A DNA stretch of 64,000 bases from Mycobacterium gallinarum (GCF_010726765.1 NZ_AP022601.1:3100001-3164000), one strand, 5' to 3'. Shown: positions 8,964 through 19,279, numbered from the stretch's first letter. Notes: generated by a model not told the origin, from the sequence alone. Numbers and translations: made by a program.

Positions 8964-10424
8964 TCAGCTCCCGGGCGGGATCAACATGTCCTGCCAGCTG
9001 CGCTGCCCGGCACCCGCGGCAAGATCAGACTGTGTGTACAGCTGACCGTCCGGCCCCATGTACTGTCCGGTCGCCGGGTCGTACTCGGCGACCGCGATGG
9101 GCGGCGTCGGTGGCGCGGGCGGAGCGGGCGGACCCGCCCCCGGGGCGGCAGGATCCCTCGGCGCCGGGACGCTCTGGCCGGACAGCGTGGCGTTCGGATC
9201 GCCCTTCCAGTTGTAGCCGTCGTTGAGTGGCAGGTAGTTCTCGTCGCTTTCACAGAGTTTCGCCGTGGGCGCCCGCTTACCCGGGTGTTCGACGCACGGT
9301 GTGTTGCGCGCACCTCGGACATTGAACGGTGAGTCCTGAGGGACCCGGCAGTACAAATCGCCGTCGGGCGGCGACGGGTAATCCTGGAATGCGGCGGCGC
9401 GCTGCTGCTGGGTAGGTAGAAATCCGGTGGTGCAGGCCGGCGGGAGATTGAGGTTCAAGTTGAAGCTGAGGAACGCGCCGGCGTAGTCCTGCTTCGTGTT
9501 TCGATTCGCCACGCCGGTGGCTTGAATTGCGGCCGCACCCTGCGGCAGAAGCACGAGCAACTGTTCCAGGTTGGGACGATAAACCGCCGCGACCTCAGCG
9601 ACCGAAACCAAGTTGGCCATCGCGACTGGCAGCGTTGGCTGCAATTGATCGAAGAGCGCACGCACTTCTCCTGCGGCGGCCGGTCCCTCCTGCAGAAGAG
9701 TCTTGACGCTCTCATCCTGCTCGCGCAGCTCACCCGTTACCGTCGCGAGGTTGGCCGCCCACGCGGAGATAGAGTCAGACGTATTCGTCTGCGAATCCAG
9801 CACAGGTTTCGACTTGTCGATGAGAGCGGTCAACTCGTCGATGTTGGCGCGGGCGTCGAGCGACAGTGCGGTCGCGCCCTTGAGGAACCGTTGGAGTTCA
9901 GGTCCCAGTCCGCCGAAGGCGGTGTAAGCCTCGTCGACCACCGTTTTCAGATTGTCGCGCGGAATCGCCTGCAAACCCTGGTTGGTCGCATCCAACAGCG
10001 AGCTGATGTTCGGCGGCACCGTCGTCTGGTCTTGTGCAATCACGTCGCCGTTCTTTAACGCTGGCGCATCTGCACTGCGCGGAAGGAGATCGACGTATTG
10101 TTCACCGATGGCCGAGACGCTGTGAACCTCGGCTTTGACGTCCGACGGGATCTTGATATCGGAGTTGAGCGAAAGTACGGCCTCGACGCCTGTGTCGGTC
10201 AGACGTACCGACTTCACGCGCCCGACCTGATACCCGCGATACGTGACGTTTCCGCGTTCGTAAAGCCCGCCAGCCTGTGGGAGCTGTGCGGTGACGGAGT
10301 ACTGCCCCACGCCAAACCATTGCGAGGGCAGTTGCAGCACGGGAAAGAACATGATGACTACGCCGGCCAGGGCTATGGTCGCCACCGCGACCAACTGAAT
10401 CCAAACACGCCTCGTCAGGTTCAT
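8964..10424 (-). CDS. mceF: MceF-family lipid transporter subunit
   Basis: The last gene of the mce operon, 486 aa. It has one N-terminal membrane segment (WIQLVAVATIALAGVVIMFF) followed by the MCE/MlaD domain (YSVTAQLPQAGGLYERGNVT... about residues 37-120), then a helical region and a proline-rich tail ending in a YDPATGQYMGPDGQLY motif typical of MceF proteins. Six Mce proteins form a periplasmic tube that carries lipids to the YrbE permease. The ATG at 10424 starts just after the mceE stop, and is preferred over an upstream in-frame ATG inside mceE. Confidence 0.93.
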   Translation of the reverse strand: MNLTRRVWIQLVAVATIALAGVVIMFFPVLQLPSQWFGVGQYSVTAQLPQAGGLYERGNVTYRGYQVGRVKSVRLTDTGVEAVLSLNSDIKIPSDVKAEVHSVSAIGEQYVDLLPRSADAPALKNGDVIAQDQTTVPPNISSLLDATNQGLQAIPRDNLKTVVDEAYTAFGGLGPELQRFLKGATALSLDARANIDELTALIDKSKPVLDSQTNTSDSISAWAANLATVTGELREQDESVKTLLQEGPAAAGEVRALFDQLQPTLPVAMANLVSVAEVAAVYRPNLEQLLVLLPQGAAAIQATGVANRNTKQDYAGAFLSFNLNLNLPPACTTGFLPTQQQRAAAFQDYPSPPDGDLYCRVPQDSPFNVRGARNTPCVEHPGKRAPTAKLCESDENYLPLNDGYNWKGDPNATLSGQSVPAPRDPAAPGAGPPAPPAPPTPPIAVAEYDPATGQYMGPDGQLYTQSDLAAGAGQRSWQDMLIPPGS

Positions 10425-10425
10425 C

Positions 10426-11565
10426 TCATGGCCCCTGGTTGAACTGATAGGGAGCAACAAGTGGGTTTCGGGCCGTGTACGGGCTGGGCATCTGTCCGAT
10501 CGTCCGACCCCATTGCAGCTCCAGTTCGGTCAACTCACCCTCGAAGAAGGTACCGGTGAACAGTCCCGCATCCAGTCGGCTGAGGGTCAGATCAACGACC
10601 GCGGTCAAATTGGCGTAATCACCACGCAGCCACTTGCTCAGCGTGGGCTTTGGAAACGGAAACGTGGAATAGAAGTCCAGCGAACGGGTTAGATCCTGGC
10701 CCGCATTGGCCAGCGATTCGAGCACGGGGCCGAGATCCCTGAGCTCCCTGACCAAATTCTCTTTCGTTTGGTTCACGGAATCGGCTGCCAATGCGCTGAA
10801 CTTGCCGATCTCATCCACCGCGTCGGCGATCGTTTCGCGCTCGTCGCGTAACACCGCGAGTGCGTCAGGTACGGTGCTCAACGCCCTGTCGACCACCGGT
10901 TCCTGTTCCGCGATCTGCCCGACCAGATAGTTGAGACTGTCTGCGGCGGCGATGATGTCGTCTTTCTGGTCATCGAGATACTCGACGAACAGGTCGAGTT
11001 GCGTGATCAGGCTGCGCAGGTCTTCAGCGCGGCCGTCGAAGGCCTTGCTGAGTTCCTTGGTGATCTCTCCAATCCGGCCGATCCCCCCGCCGTTGAGCAA
11101 TAGCGACAGCGCACTGAGCGTCTCCTCCGTGGTCGGATACGCGCCCGCGTTTTGCAGCCGAATGATCGAACCCTGGCCCAGCTTCCCTTGTGCTGGCTCG
11201 TCTGTCGGCGCCGCCAGTTCGATGTGCAGCGATCCCAACAGGCTTGTCTGACCCAGCGTCGCTGTGGAATTAGCGGGCAGGTCCACATCACCGTTCAACA
11301 TCATGGTCACCAGTGCGTGCCAACCCTGGCGCTCGATCCTGATGACGTTGCCCACCGTCACGTCGCCGACGCGGACCCGGGCATTGTTATCGAGGTTGAC
11401 GACCTGAGGCAGCTCCGCCTGGATGGTGTAGGCACCCGCCCCCCTGCCCTCCGTCCCCGGCAGCGGCAGGGAGTTCAACCCACGCCAGTCACCACACCCC
11501 GACACCACGAGCACCACGCAAACGGCAAGGCTTACAACGGCATGTCGACGAATCCTAGATTTCAT
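10426..11565 (-). CDS. mceE: MceE-family lipoprotein subunit (LprK-like)
   Basis: A 379-aa Mce protein with a lipoprotein signal peptide: basic MKSRIRRH, hydrophobic core, and lipobox VVSGC near residues 20-24. That is the hallmark of the E subunit, the only lipidated Mce chain. The MCE domain follows (YTIQAELPQVVNLDNNARVR, about residue 46). The start overlaps the mceD stop by 4 bp (ATGA) and the stop is 2 bp before mceF. Confidence 0.93.
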   Translation of the reverse strand: MKSRIRRHAVVSLAVCVVLVVSGCGDWRGLNSLPLPGTEGRGAGAYTIQAELPQVVNLDNNARVRVGDVTVGNVIRIERQGWHALVTMMLNGDVDLPANSTATLGQTSLLGSLHIELAAPTDEPAQGKLGQGSIIRLQNAGAYPTTEETLSALSLLLNGGGIGRIGEITKELSKAFDGRAEDLRSLITQLDLFVEYLDDQKDDIIAAADSLNYLVGQIAEQEPVVDRALSTVPDALAVLRDERETIADAVDEIGKFSALAADSVNQTKENLVRELRDLGPVLESLANAGQDLTRSLDFYSTFPFPKPTLSKWLRGDYANLTAVVDLTLSRLDAGLFTGTFFEGELTELELQWGRTIGQMPSPYTARNPLVAPYQFNQGP

Positions 11566-13007
11566 TGCCCACCCCCGTGAGGGACCATCAATCCGGGAAG
11601 CCCGGCATCAGGGTCAGTCGCTATCGGCGCCGGAACCACCGGCGCGTCACCAGGATTCCCCGGCACCTGGTCGGCCGGTTTGGCAGGCACGAACGGCGGC
11701 TGACCATGGTAGGGGTTGGCGGGTTCACCGAACCTTGTGAAGACCCCACCCGGTGGCGGCAACGGCCCGGCCGGAGGCGCTCCCGGCTCTGGTGGTGCCG
11801 CCTCCGCGGGCAACGCAGACGAAGATGGCGGAATGTAGTCAGGGCGCATCCAGTCCTCGCTGTAAGTGATCTCATTCGGCCGAGCCGACGCGCCGACGAA
11901 TGGATTCACCCCCAGCGGAAAGAAGTTGTACTGCCTGTTCTTGACGATGGGGGCCAGATACTGCACACACAGCTTGGCGGATTGCTCTGCGTTCAATCGG
12001 GACGCCGCCTGCACTGCCCCACAGAGGAACTGGACGGGATTCGCCAAATTGTTGAAGGCCAACGCCCCGGTCAGTGTGCCTTGCGCTGGCTGATAGATGT
12101 TCAAAAAATTCTGAAATGCGTTGGGAGCCACGTGAACCAACTGTTTGATGTCGTCGAGATTCTCATTCAAGATCTGCGAGACACCAGCCAGCTTCTCAGA
12201 TGTCGTACCCAGCGTATCGCGGTTCTCGGCGACGAAGGTCTTCACGTCGTCCGCGACGTCTGACAGATCACTGACCGCCGCACCGACCTCGTTCTGGTCG
12301 TTGGTGACCAATCTCGTCGTACTGGCCAGATTCTGATTGAGCTCCTGTAGCACCGCGGAACTGTCTTCCAGAGCGGACACCAGAATCGCCAGATTCCGCA
12401 AAGTCCCGAACAGACTCTTGCTGTTGTCACCGAGCGCGGAGAAAGCGTCCGACAACTGGATCAGGGTTTCGCGAATGTTGGCACCCTGACCGCGCAGGTT
12501 TTCGGCGGCAGTGTTGACGAAGGCGCCGAGCGTACTCACGCCTCCGAGCTCAGTTGGCTGAAGTGTGTCGGCAAGCCGTTCCAACTGTTCGCGGAACTGG
12601 TCGAACTCCACCGGCACCGCCGTGCGCTCTCGTGGGATCACCGCTCCATCTCGCATGGTCGGTCCGCCCGTGTATGCGGGTACCAGCTGAATGGATCGCG
12701 CGGTGACCAGTGCTGGCGAAAGGATCACGGCCTTGGCGTCGGCCGGCACGTCGTACTCGTCATCGACTGTGAACGTGATCTTGGTTCGCAATGGTTGCGG
12801 CTCAATCGACTTCACTGTGCCAACGGGCACGCCGAGAATGACAACGTCGTCACCGACGTAGATCCCGTTGCTGTTCTCGAAGTAGCCGACCAGGGTGTAC
12901 GCCCGCGCTGCCTCTCCGAAGCTGGCCACCAAGAACCCCGCCACCAGAAGAAGCGCCAAGGTGGCTGCGAGGGCACCTCTTCCAACTCGGGTTCTCAACG
13001 CGTTCAT
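11562..13007 (-). CDS. mceD: MceD-family lipid transporter subunit
   Basis: A 481-aa Mce protein: N-terminal membrane segment (ALAATLALLLVAGFLVASF), MCE domain (YTLVGYFENSNGIYVGDDVV from about residue 37), long helical region, then a Pro/Ala/Gly-rich C-terminal tail of roughly 90 residues as is common in D subunits. It overlaps mceC and mceE by 4 bp each, so translation is coupled. Confidence 0.93.
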   Translation of the reverse strand: MNALRTRVGRGALAATLALLLVAGFLVASFGEAARAYTLVGYFENSNGIYVGDDVVILGVPVGTVKSIEPQPLRTKITFTVDDEYDVPADAKAVILSPALVTARSIQLVPAYTGGPTMRDGAVIPRERTAVPVEFDQFREQLERLADTLQPTELGGVSTLGAFVNTAAENLRGQGANIRETLIQLSDAFSALGDNSKSLFGTLRNLAILVSALEDSSAVLQELNQNLASTTRLVTNDQNEVGAAVSDLSDVADDVKTFVAENRDTLGTTSEKLAGVSQILNENLDDIKQLVHVAPNAFQNFLNIYQPAQGTLTGALAFNNLANPVQFLCGAVQAASRLNAEQSAKLCVQYLAPIVKNRQYNFFPLGVNPFVGASARPNEITYSEDWMRPDYIPPSSSALPAEAAPPEPGAPPAGPLPPPGGVFTRFGEPANPYHGQPPFVPAKPADQVPGNPGDAPVVPAPIATDPDAGLPGLMVPHGGGQ

Positions 13008-14389
13008 CGACTTCCACCTTGGGATTCGGTCCCTGCTGCGTCCGGCGCCGCGCCGTGGACGGTCGGCACCTGCTCACCAGGGGCTCGATCGAGGATCGGA
13101 GTCGGCGGTGTCGGGGTCGATTCCTGGCCAGGCGCGGGGAGCGCGGGCGGCCCGGGCGGCGGACCGCCCGGCGGTGGCGCAGGCAGCGGCTCACGGTAGG
13201 GATAGCACCCCGGCCCTGGTAGTGCCAGTCCTGGCGGGCCACACTGCTGGTCACCCGGATTTCCGGTGATCGCATCAGGAATCGTCATGCGTGGGTCGCC
13301 TCCCTGGCCGGTACGCGGGAACGGCATGGGCAGCGCAGGTGTGGCGGGCTGACCGACTTGCGGGTCAGAACGCTCAGTGGGCGCCAGGACATTGGGGTCC
13401 AGGCCGAGATCGGAGAAGGCGGCGTCGATGAAGGGCTGGACGAATTGGCCTGGAAGCAGGTTGACGACGTAGGCCTTGAAGAATGGGCCCGAGCCCACCG
13501 ACTCGCCCAGGCCGAGCGCGTACCTGTTGAGGCCCTTGACCGCAAGCTTGACCTGCTCTCGGTGGTTGTCCACGATGGCCAGCACTCCGTTGAGCTTCTC
13601 CAGCGCCGGCTTCAGCTCGGTGCGGTTCTCCGCGATAAACCCTTTGAGCTGCTGACTCACCCCCGAAAGGCTGTTGAAGAACTGGTCTAATGCGCCGCTC
13701 TGACTTTGTAGTGCCGCAAGCAGCTCATTGGTGTCGTGCACGAGCTTGACGATCTTGTCGCTGCGCTCGGCGAGTACGGTGGTCGACTTGTCGGCGTTGG
13801 ATAACAGGCTTCGTAGCTCGGCGTCGCGATCCGCGAGGGTCTTGGAGAAGCGGCCCACTCCTTCGACTGCTGCGCGAACATCCGGCGGAGTGTTGGCAAA
13901 GGTCTCGGACAGCACCTTCAGCGAATTGGAGAGCTGATCGGTGTCGAGGCCGCTGATGGCAGTCGTCAGATCACCAATCGCGTCGGGCAGTTGGTAGGCA
14001 GATGTGGTCCGGGCCAACGGTATCGGCCCCGCCTGCTGCCCTTCGCCCCGTGGCGTTATCTCCAGAACTTTGCTGCCCAACGCGCTGTTCGTCTTTACCG
14101 CCGCCTCAGAGCGATCGCCGAGCCGAATCGCCTCCCGTACCTTGAATGTCACCAGCACCTGCGCACCGTCGAGCTTGATGCTTTCGACCTTGCCGGATCT
14201 CAGGCCGTTCACTCGGACGTCGGCGCCTTGACGCAACCCGCCGGCCTCGGCGAAGTAGGCAGAGTATTCCTTGCCTGTGGACAGGAACGGCAACTTGTCA
14301 TAGTTGATCGCCGCGAGTGACACACCGATGAACAGCGCCAGCCCAATCGCACCGATGATCAATGGATTTCGTTCCTGGAAGGATTTCAC
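13004..14389 (-). CDS. mceC: MceC-family lipid transporter subunit
   Basis: A 461-aa Mce protein. N-terminal membrane segment (PLIIGAIGLALFIGVSLAA), MCE domain (YSAYFAEAGGLRQGADVRVN, about residue 40), helical region, and a very proline-rich tail. The chosen GTG at 14389 overlaps the mceB stop (GTGA) and gives an N terminus VKSFQERNP that matches the MKSF-x-ERNP start of C subunits; ATG at 14401 is the alternative. Confidence 0.92.
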   Translation of the reverse strand: MKSFQERNPLIIGAIGLALFIGVSLAAINYDKLPFLSTGKEYSAYFAEAGGLRQGADVRVNGLRSGKVESIKLDGAQVLVTFKVREAIRLGDRSEAAVKTNSALGSKVLEITPRGEGQQAGPIPLARTTSAYQLPDAIGDLTTAISGLDTDQLSNSLKVLSETFANTPPDVRAAVEGVGRFSKTLADRDAELRSLLSNADKSTTVLAERSDKIVKLVHDTNELLAALQSQSGALDQFFNSLSGVSQQLKGFIAENRTELKPALEKLNGVLAIVDNHREQVKLAVKGLNRYALGLGESVGSGPFFKAYVVNLLPGQFVQPFIDAAFSDLGLDPNVLAPTERSDPQVGQPATPALPMPFPRTGQGGDPRMTIPDAITGNPGDQQCGPPGLALPGPGCYPYREPLPAPPPGGPPPGPPALPAPGQESTPTPPTPILDRAPGEQVPTVHGAAPDAAGTESQGGSR

Positions 14390-15417
14390 CTCGGTGTGCA
14401 CCTTCCAGTGGATTGTCCGGCTAACTTCACATAGACCGGCTGTCCGCCTTTACCGTTGAGCTTGAGCACGATGTCGCACAGATAGAAACTGAAGAAGTCT
14501 CCGTAGATGCCCTGCCGATTCAGGATCCGGTACGCGTCGGGAAGAGTGTCCAGCAGATTGTTCATGTAGTCGGCGTCGGCCACGATATTGCCCGCCACTC
14601 GGTCGGTCTCGTTGACCACTTTGGTCAAAGACGACCGAGTCTGTTGCAACAAATCTGCCACTGATCCGGCGACTTCGTTGACATAGGCCACGCCGTTGGC
14701 GATGTCCTGCTTGCGGTTTCGCAGACCCGACACCAACTCCGAGAGCGAGTCGACGGCCGTGGCGAACTGGTTCTGCTGGTCACCTAGTGAACGGAGGACG
14801 GTGTTCAAGTTGACGATCACCTCACCAACCAGCTCGTCGCGGTCGGCGAGCGTGTTGGTAAGTGAGGCGGTCTGCTCCAGGAAGGAGCTGATCGTCGCAC
14901 CTTGGCCTTGGAACGCCGCAATGAGCGAGCCGGTAAGCGAATTGACCTGATCCGGGCTCAGGGCGTTGAACAGGGGGCGGAAGCCGCCGATCAAAGCGTC
15001 CAGATCCAGGGCCGGCTCAGTCTGAGTAATCGGAATGGTCTGGCCTGGTTGCAATCTGGTGGTTCCACCGGCGCCCTCGTCGAGCGAAAGAAAGCGATCG
15101 CCGAGCAGATTCTCGTACTGGATGACCGCCCTGCTGCCTTCGGTCAGCACCACCGTGTCGTCGGTGGCGAACTCGACGAGCATTGACCCGTCATCCTGGA
15201 CGTCGATGTTCTTGACCTTGCCGACCTCAACCCCGGCGATACGCACGAAGTTGCCGGGCTCCATACCTGAGACATTGGTGAAGATGGCCCGGTACGACGT
15301 TTCGCCGCTGAAGCGAAGTTGACCGAACACGGCCACCATGACGAACCAGCCCAGGGTGCATATCACCAAGAAGATGGCAATGCGCCACAAGGTACCTCGC
15401 AAGCTACTCATGAGCAT
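14386..15417 (-). CDS. mceB: MceB-family lipid transporter subunit
   Basis: A 343-aa Mce protein with an N-terminal membrane helix (IAIFLVICTLGWFVMVAVFG), the MCE domain (YRAIFTNVSGMEPGNFVRIA, about residue 43) and a C-terminal helical part. It lacks the proline-rich tail of its A, C, D and F neighbours, the normal state for B subunits. The gap to mceA is 51 bp. ATG at 15411 is an alternative start. Confidence 0.93.
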   Translation of the reverse strand: MLMSSLRGTLWRIAIFLVICTLGWFVMVAVFGQLRFSGETSYRAIFTNVSGMEPGNFVRIAGVEVGKVKNIDVQDDGSMLVEFATDDTVVLTEGSRAVIQYENLLGDRFLSLDEGAGGTTRLQPGQTIPITQTEPALDLDALIGGFRPLFNALSPDQVNSLTGSLIAAFQGQGATISSFLEQTASLTNTLADRDELVGEVIVNLNTVLRSLGDQQNQFATAVDSLSELVSGLRNRKQDIANGVAYVNEVAGSVADLLQQTRSSLTKVVNETDRVAGNIVADADYMNNLLDTLPDAYRILNRQGIYGDFFSFYLCDIVLKLNGKGGQPVYVKLAGQSTGRCTPR

Positions 15418-15468
15418 CCATCAATCCGGGGCACTTTCATCGAGTGCGCTTCCTCCTACGCTGGTCGG

Positions 15469-16923
15469 TCAGGGTCGTGGCGAAACGGGCCCCGGCGGGA
15501 TCGGCGGCGGCGGAACGGGTTGCATCTGCGCCGGATGGGGAGGCACGAACGGCTCCTGGCCCGGTCGTGGACCCGGATCCTTCGGCGCGCCGGGAGGCGG
15601 CGCGGGCGGCAAGCCCGGGTACAGCGGTGTGCCGTCCGGGGCGTACTGCTGTCCGCCGTACGGCGGGGCGCCCGGGTAAGGGATGGGCCCCGGCGCCGGC
15701 GGGCCGATGCGATTCACCGTCGGCGGCTGGCCATTTGCACGCGTGAAGGGGAAGAAGTTCTCATAGCCCGGGAATCCAATGCCGGGGTTGGGTCGGATAT
15801 CGACACCCGTGCCATAGCCCGTATTGGTTATCAGAGAACGCACCGGCCAGTTCTGCGCGACGTCGGGCAGGGAGCCGCAGCTCGGCTGACCGCCAGGTCC
15901 CCCTCTGGCACCCACGATCGGCAAATGGTCCGGGTACTTGTACTGATCATCGCCCAACAGCAGTGCCACGTCGAGCAACACGGACTTGCCATCCCGGCCG
16001 CCGGCGACGTCGGCGAAGCCGAAGTCGATGACGTTCTTGCCGCCAGTGAACGTACATGTGAGCTGGGGGTTGTACTTCATCAAGAGGCTCGTCGTGCTCT
16101 CTAACGCATTCACCGTGCGCACGAAGTTGTCCTTCGAGGGTGCGATCAGATTGATTCCGCTGTCAGCCAGCCCGATGACGTTGAGCAGCAACGAATCCAG
16201 TTGTTCAGCATGGTCGGTGATGGTCGTGCTGGTGGTGCTGACCGCGTCTAAAACCTTCACGATGTCCCCCGCCGCAGCGCCATATGTGTCACTGAAACCC
16301 TTGAGCGCCCGCCAGTCCTGTCGAATCGTCTCGCTGCGCGGATTTATCTCCGACAACACCTCGTCGCCCGCGGTGATCGCCTCGCCGAGTGCGTCACCCT
16401 GACCGCGTAGACCTTCGGCGAGCGCTGACAACACGGCGTTCAGCTTTGCGGTGTCGATCTGGTTCAGGACGCCCACCAGATTCTCGAACACGGTGTTCAC
16501 CTCGGTCGCGACATTTCGAGCCGTCAACACGGTGCCCTTGCTCAACCGGGCCGGGCTGGGTGCGTCGGGCACGATGAGCTCGACGAACTTGTTGCCGAAG
16601 GCTGTCGTCGCCTTGATCTCGGCTTCGACGTTGGCCGGGATGTACTTGATTTGGTCGGAGTCGATGTCGAGTCGCAAGCTGGCGCCACCGGGTATGACAC
16701 CGTCTACGCGACCGACCGTGACGCCGCGCAGTTTGACGTCATTACCGGGTTCCATGATGAGCCCGGTGCGCTCGGCCTTCAACGTAACCGGCACATAGGA
16801 TTTGTACGACCCGGTGAACAGTGCTACGTCCACCACGATCGCGACAATCGCCACGACGAGGATGATGAGCGTCCACCATCCAGGGTGGATACGACTCTCT
16901 CCTGCCTTCAGCTTCCGCGCCAT
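15469..16923 (-). CDS. mceA: MceA-family lipid transporter subunit
   Basis: A 484-aa Mce protein starting 6 bp after yrbEB. Membrane helix TLIILVVAIVAIVVDVALF, then the MCE domain (YVPVTLKAERTGLIMEPGND, about residue 44), a long alpha-helical channel region and a tail of about 90 residues very rich in Pro and Gly. A subunits confer much of the identity of an Mce system. The number of this operon (Mce1-Mce7 type) cannot be assigned by eye. Confidence 0.93.
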   Translation of the reverse strand: MARKLKAGESRIHPGWWTLIILVVAIVAIVVDVALFTGSYKSYVPVTLKAERTGLIMEPGNDVKLRGVTVGRVDGVIPGGASLRLDIDSDQIKYIPANVEAEIKATTAFGNKFVELIVPDAPSPARLSKGTVLTARNVATEVNTVFENLVGVLNQIDTAKLNAVLSALAEGLRGQGDALGEAITAGDEVLSEINPRSETIRQDWRALKGFSDTYGAAAGDIVKVLDAVSTTSTTITDHAEQLDSLLLNVIGLADSGINLIAPSKDNFVRTVNALESTTSLLMKYNPQLTCTFTGGKNVIDFGFADVAGGRDGKSVLLDVALLLGDDQYKYPDHLPIVGARGGPGGQPSCGSLPDVAQNWPVRSLITNTGYGTGVDIRPNPGIGFPGYENFFPFTRANGQPPTVNRIGPPAPGPIPYPGAPPYGGQQYAPDGTPLYPGLPPAPPPGAPKDPGPRPGQEPFVPPHPAQMQPVPPPPIPPGPVSPRP

Positions 16924-16929
16924 GCGCCG

Positions 16930-17781
16930 CTACCCGGAGATATTCAGTCCGCCACCCTGGCCGTAAATGCCAAGTGCGACAAACAGAAGGACGACGATGA
17001 CTGCGACAAGGGACGCTCGCACGGCGCGACCGACGGCTTCGCCGACACCGGCCGGTCCGCCCGAAGCGGTGTAGCCGTAATAGGTGTGTATCAGCATGAC
17101 GATCGTGGCCATTCCGAGCGCTTGAATGAGCGACAGCACAACGTCCATCGGGTTGAGGAAAGTGTTGAAGTAGTGGTCGTAGACGCCCGTGGACTGTCCG
17201 TAGGAGATGACCGTGCCGAGCCGGGTTGCCAACCAGGCGGCCAGCAATCCCATGCAGTAGAGCGGAATCGAGAGCACGATGCCCGCCACGAGGCGAGTCG
17301 AGCAGAGATAAGGGATGGAGCGCACACTGATGACCTCGAGCGCATCGATCTCCTCATTGATGCGCATGGCCCCCAATTGCGCGGTGGCGCCGGCGCCGAT
17401 CGTGGCTGCCATGGCGATGCCGACGATCACGGGGCCGGCGAGCCTCGTGTTGACGTAGGCCGACGCGAAGCCGGTGAGCGCCTCGATACCGACATTGGCC
17501 AGGGAGCCGTAGACCTGAATCGCGACGAGCGAGCCCACCTGGGTGCTGAGGAAGGCCACGACGACGATGGTGCCGCCGATGAGTGCCATGGCGCCGACGC
17601 CGAGACTCATCTGGGCAATCTGACGCAACAGTTCGACCTTGTAATGGACCCAGACGTCTTTGGTGCCTGCGATGGTCCGGACGAAGAACTGCGCTTGCTC
17701 GCCAACGCGATTCCAGCCGTTGGTCAACGGACGGGCGCGGTACTGCATCCGCGGCAACAACTGCCGCGCGGGGGCACTCAC
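16930..17781 (-). CDS. yrbEB: YrbE-family ABC permease, second subunit
   Basis: A 283-aa multi-spanning MlaE/YrbE permease, the inner-membrane channel component driven by the Mce-associated ATPase (MceG/Mkl), which is encoded elsewhere. Hydrophobic helices are spread through the chain, and the cytoplasmic-loop signature GAMRINEEIDALEVI that contacts the ATPase is present. The GTG at 17781 overlaps the yrbEA stop (GTGA); the frame is open upstream, but that part is antisense-like arginine- and histidine-rich sequence within yrbEA. Confidence 0.93.
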   Translation of the reverse strand: MSAPARQLLPRMQYRARPLTNGWNRVGEQAQFFVRTIAGTKDVWVHYKVELLRQIAQMSLGVGAMALIGGTIVVVAFLSTQVGSLVAIQVYGSLANVGIEALTGFASAYVNTRLAGPVIVGIAMAATIGAGATAQLGAMRINEEIDALEVISVRSIPYLCSTRLVAGIVLSIPLYCMGLLAAWLATRLGTVISYGQSTGVYDHYFNTFLNPMDVVLSLIQALGMATIVMLIHTYYGYTASGGPAGVGEAVGRAVRASLVAVIVVLLFVALGIYGQGGGLNISG

Positions 17782-18551
17782 AGCGTTGCCTTCGCGCCGA
17801 CGATCGTGGTGATGGTGCTGATCAGGAACAGCACGATGAAGACGAAGACGACTGTTTCGTTTACCGCGTTGCCGACGCCCGCTGGTCCGCCTCCAACGGA
17901 AAGGCCCTTGTAGCAAGCGATCAGACCGGCGAAGAACCCGAACATCAGCGCCTTGGATAAGGCGATGACGAGTTCGGGGACGCCGACGAGCAGAGTGAGG
18001 CTCGAGACGAACGCTCCTGGCGTCACGCCCTGGACATAGACCGAAAACAGGAATCCGAAGAACAGACCAACCACGATGACGACCGAAGTCAGCATCGTCG
18101 CGATCAGCGTGGCGGCTAGGACTCGCGGCACGACCAGGCGGTGCACGGGATTGAGCCCGAGTACACGCATCGCATCGATTTCTTCACGGATGGTCCGGGA
18201 GCCGAGGTCGGCGCACATCGCCGTTGCACCGGCACCGGCGATCACCAACACCGTCACGATCGGACCGATGTAGAGGACTGCCCCGAGCGCCGCGCCCGCG
18301 CCTGATGCATCGGCGGCGCCCACCTCGAGCAATAGCAGGTTCAGGATGAAGACCGTCAACATGAGGAACGGGACCGTCATCATGATCGTCGGCAGGATCG
18401 AAACCCGCGCGACGAACCACGTCTGCTCGACGAACTCCCTGAACGCGAAGGGCGGCCTGAACATCTGAACGACGGTGTCCATCGACATCGCGAAGAACTC
18501 GCCCAGAGTGCGTAGTGGCTTGGCGACGTCAGGCGGTTTTCTGCCGCTCAC
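17778..18551 (-). CDS. yrbEA: YrbE-family ABC permease, first subunit of mce operon
   Basis: A 257-aa permease with the conserved loop RTIREEIDAMRVLGLNP (about residues 120-136) and several membrane helices. It is the first gene of the mce operon and starts at GTG. With yrbEB it forms the heterodimeric inner-membrane channel of the lipid importer. No Mce-associated (Mas) genes follow mceF at the other end, so this is a minimal eight-gene operon. Confidence 0.93.
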   Translation of the reverse strand: MSGRKPPDVAKPLRTLGEFFAMSMDTVVQMFRPPFAFREFVEQTWFVARVSILPTIMMTVPFLMLTVFILNLLLLEVGAADASGAGAALGAVLYIGPIVTVLVIAGAGATAMCADLGSRTIREEIDAMRVLGLNPVHRLVVPRVLAATLIATMLTSVVIVVGLFFGFLFSVYVQGVTPGAFVSSLTLLVGVPELVIALSKALMFGFFAGLIACYKGLSVGGGPAGVGNAVNETVVFVFIVLFLISTITTIVGAKATL

Positions 18552-19279
18552 GGCAAGCTCCCGCGATGCATCAGACCCGCGAGGACGCCTGCCCGATCCA
18601 CTCCCACCGGGTCAACAGCGTCGGCGGCGGCAGACTTCATCGTTCGCAAATCCCTCCGTCAAGCTCTGACTTTGACTAACCCCACGTGTGATTAGGCACA
18701 CAACCCGACTGCCGCCAAACCGTACACCACGCTTTTACGCGGTAGCAACAGTTCTCGGCATTTGCGGGTTTCGTGGCGGATTTCGGAACTTTCTCAGGAT
18801 TGGTTTGCTCACCGCGCAACGCCCCGCCGCAACTACCGATGGACCCGTGGCGGTAGCCTCATCGACGTGACATCGAGCCAACGCAGATGAGCACATCTAA
18901 GCGATCCTGCCACCCCTGTTTCGCCATCGTTCTGGCCGCTGAACGGCGGCAACAGGACGGATGGGGCCGTCGACCGTTGCGGCCGGCAACCTCGAACCGG
19001 CGATTCGGACGGGCGGTCGCATGCCATGCCGTGGAGTTTGCTGACTATAGGACCTTTAATTGCACGATGATTATCAATCGCCTCCCACGGCAACAATTAC
19101 TTGATGCAATTCGAGCCATATTCTCGCTCCCGTCAATAAGCAAATTCGAGGCTCACAAAAGGTGCGTAAAGATCTTCGTTCGAAACAATTGCGATTCGCC
19201 GAGACGTAGAAGAAATCGGCCGGTTGCTGCCGCACACCGGATGGCCTCGGGTGCAGCGAGCGTTGAACGGAATCGATCC

